Below, piece by piece: positions 63,497-64,000 of a DNA stretch of 64,000 nt; the stretch's first letter is position 1; every line of letters starts with the position of its first letter. The DNA lies in NCBI GenBank assembly GCA_030824495.1, contig JAVBXP010000015.1, positions 62,001 to 126,000 on the forward strand, written 5' to 3'. The notes below the pieces were generated by a model. The model did no database searches. It saw nothing but the letters and a program-made list of their open reading frames with translations, and was not told the DNA's origin. A program made the position numbers and the translations under genes. Source of the DNA: a bacterium. GTDB lineage: Bacteria > Pseudomonadota > Alphaproteobacteria > Caulobacterales > Caulobacteraceae.

Positions 63497-64000
63497 TGGT
63501 CCAGCTCGCTCTGCCCAAGAATTCCCGCGTCCAGAAGGGCAAGCACCACGCTGCCCCCGCCGGCGCCACGAAGGTGAAGACCTTCAAGATCTACCGCTAC
63601 GATCCCGAGGGGACCGAGAATCCGCGCTGGGACACCTATGACGTGGACCTCGAGGCCTGCGGTCCGATGGTCCTGGACGTTCTGATCCACATCAAGAACG
63701 ACATCGACCCGACCCTGGCCTTCCGCCGATCGTGCCGCGAGGGCGTCTGCGGCTCCTGCGCCATGAACATCGGCGGCCGCAACACCCTTGCCTGCACCCA
63801 CGGCCACGCAGAGGTGCCCGGGAAGGATTGCCAGATCAGCCCGCTGCCGCACATGCCGGTGATCAAGGACCTGATCCCCGACATGAGCATGTTCTACGCT
63901 CAGTACGCCTCGATCGAGCCCTGGCTGCACACCACGACGCCAGAGCCGCAGACCGAATGGCGTCAGAGCCCGGAAGACCGGGAAAAGCTGGACGGCCTCT
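63496..64000 (+). CDS. sdhB: Succinate dehydrogenase iron-sulfur subunit (3' end outside window)
   Basis: SdhB passes electrons from FAD to ubiquinone through three iron-sulfur clusters. Only 168 codons are in the window. The [2Fe-2S] motif is complete: C80, C85, C88 and C100 in [22 protein letters not shown], with [14 protein letters not shown] (26-39) before it. The [4Fe-4S] and [3Fe-4S] cysteines would follow downstream. The ATG at 63496 has AAGGA about nine bases upstream. The N-terminus is about 25 residues longer than in E. coli, as is common in this group. Confidence 0.97.
   Translation, partial: MVQLALPKNSRVQKGKHHAAPAGATKVKTFKIYRYDPEGTENPRWDTYDVDLEACGPMVLDVLIHIKNDIDPTLAFRRSCREGVCGSCAMNIGGRNTLACTHGHAEVPGKDCQISPLPHMPVIKDLIPDMSMFYAQYASIEPWLHTTTPEPQTEWRQSPEDREKLDGL

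Overview
The window reads as a continuous piece of a high-GC alphaproteobacterial chromosome, most likely from the Caulobacteraceae (Caulobacter/Phenylobacterium type). The family assignment is an inference from gene order (aroA-cmk-rpsA-ihfB, trpFBA-accD-folC, tsaE-amgK-murU-addB-addA-trxA, sdhCDAB) and from markers such as the FYDLN-type acidic protein beside aroA, DUF1150 beside a small heat shock protein, and an AccD without its zinc-ribbon cysteines. I see no prophage, transposase, CRISPR array or rRNA operon. There are two tRNA genes. Coding density is high, and many genes overlap by four bases.

Layout. 1-7.9 kb: a partial saccharopine-dehydrogenase-like oxidoreductase; a forward run of a GPH-type transporter, two glutathione S-transferases (GSTs) and a crotonase; then a reverse operon of a CDF metal exporter, a GST and queG. 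7.9-11.3 kb: two divergent citrate-synthase paralogues, one fused to a helix-turn-helix domain, around an AT-rich operator-like gap, then a bestrophin-like membrane protein. 11.3-18.5 kb: glutamate synthase gltD-gltB (reverse), with a palindromic repeat translated inside the gltB leader, and divergent uppP. 18.5-32.5 kb: an NDUFA9-type reductase, tRNA-Leu, rnd, lptC-lptA-lptB, a transglutaminase, a WYL regulator with a divergent GST, rpoN, metNIQ, asd, exoD, hpf and ptsN. This looks like the usual lpt-rpoN-hpf-ptsN string opened up by insertions. 32.5-34.2 kb: DUF1150 and Hsp20 (with a ROSE-like RNA thermometer), tRNA-Ala and the FYDLN protein, all reverse. 34.2-44.4 kb: forward housekeeping block aroA, cmk, rpsA, ihfB, mscL, trpF, trpB, trpA, accD, folC. 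44.5-54.5 kb: a tightly overlapping reverse operon read acyltransferase, tsaE, amgK, murU, addB, addA, trxA. 54.6-64 kb: mmsA, a membrane-anchored thioredoxin-like protein, a small acidic ORF, zapE, an aminotransferase with a structured leader, a LysR regulator, and sdhCDA plus the start of sdhB.

The genes cover amino-acid supply (glutamate, methionine uptake, Asp-semialdehyde, aromatic amino acids and Trp), envelope building and recycling (UppP, Lpt, AmgK/MurU), central carbon (citrate synthases, succinate dehydrogenase, MmsA), translation and its control (S1, Hpf, QueG, TsaE), and DNA repair (AddAB).

The observations I rate highest are: (1) the leader of the aminotransferase at 58555, which can form two mutually exclusive perfect 8-bp helices, one hiding the Shine-Dalgarno; (2) the citrate synthase fused to a DNA-binding domain, facing a paralogue whose catalytic Asp is Glu; (3) a ROSE-like thermometer before hsp20; (4) palindromic repeats at every convergent gene junction longer than about 100 bp, with one more copy translated inside gltB. 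All structures were read by eye and not folded by software.
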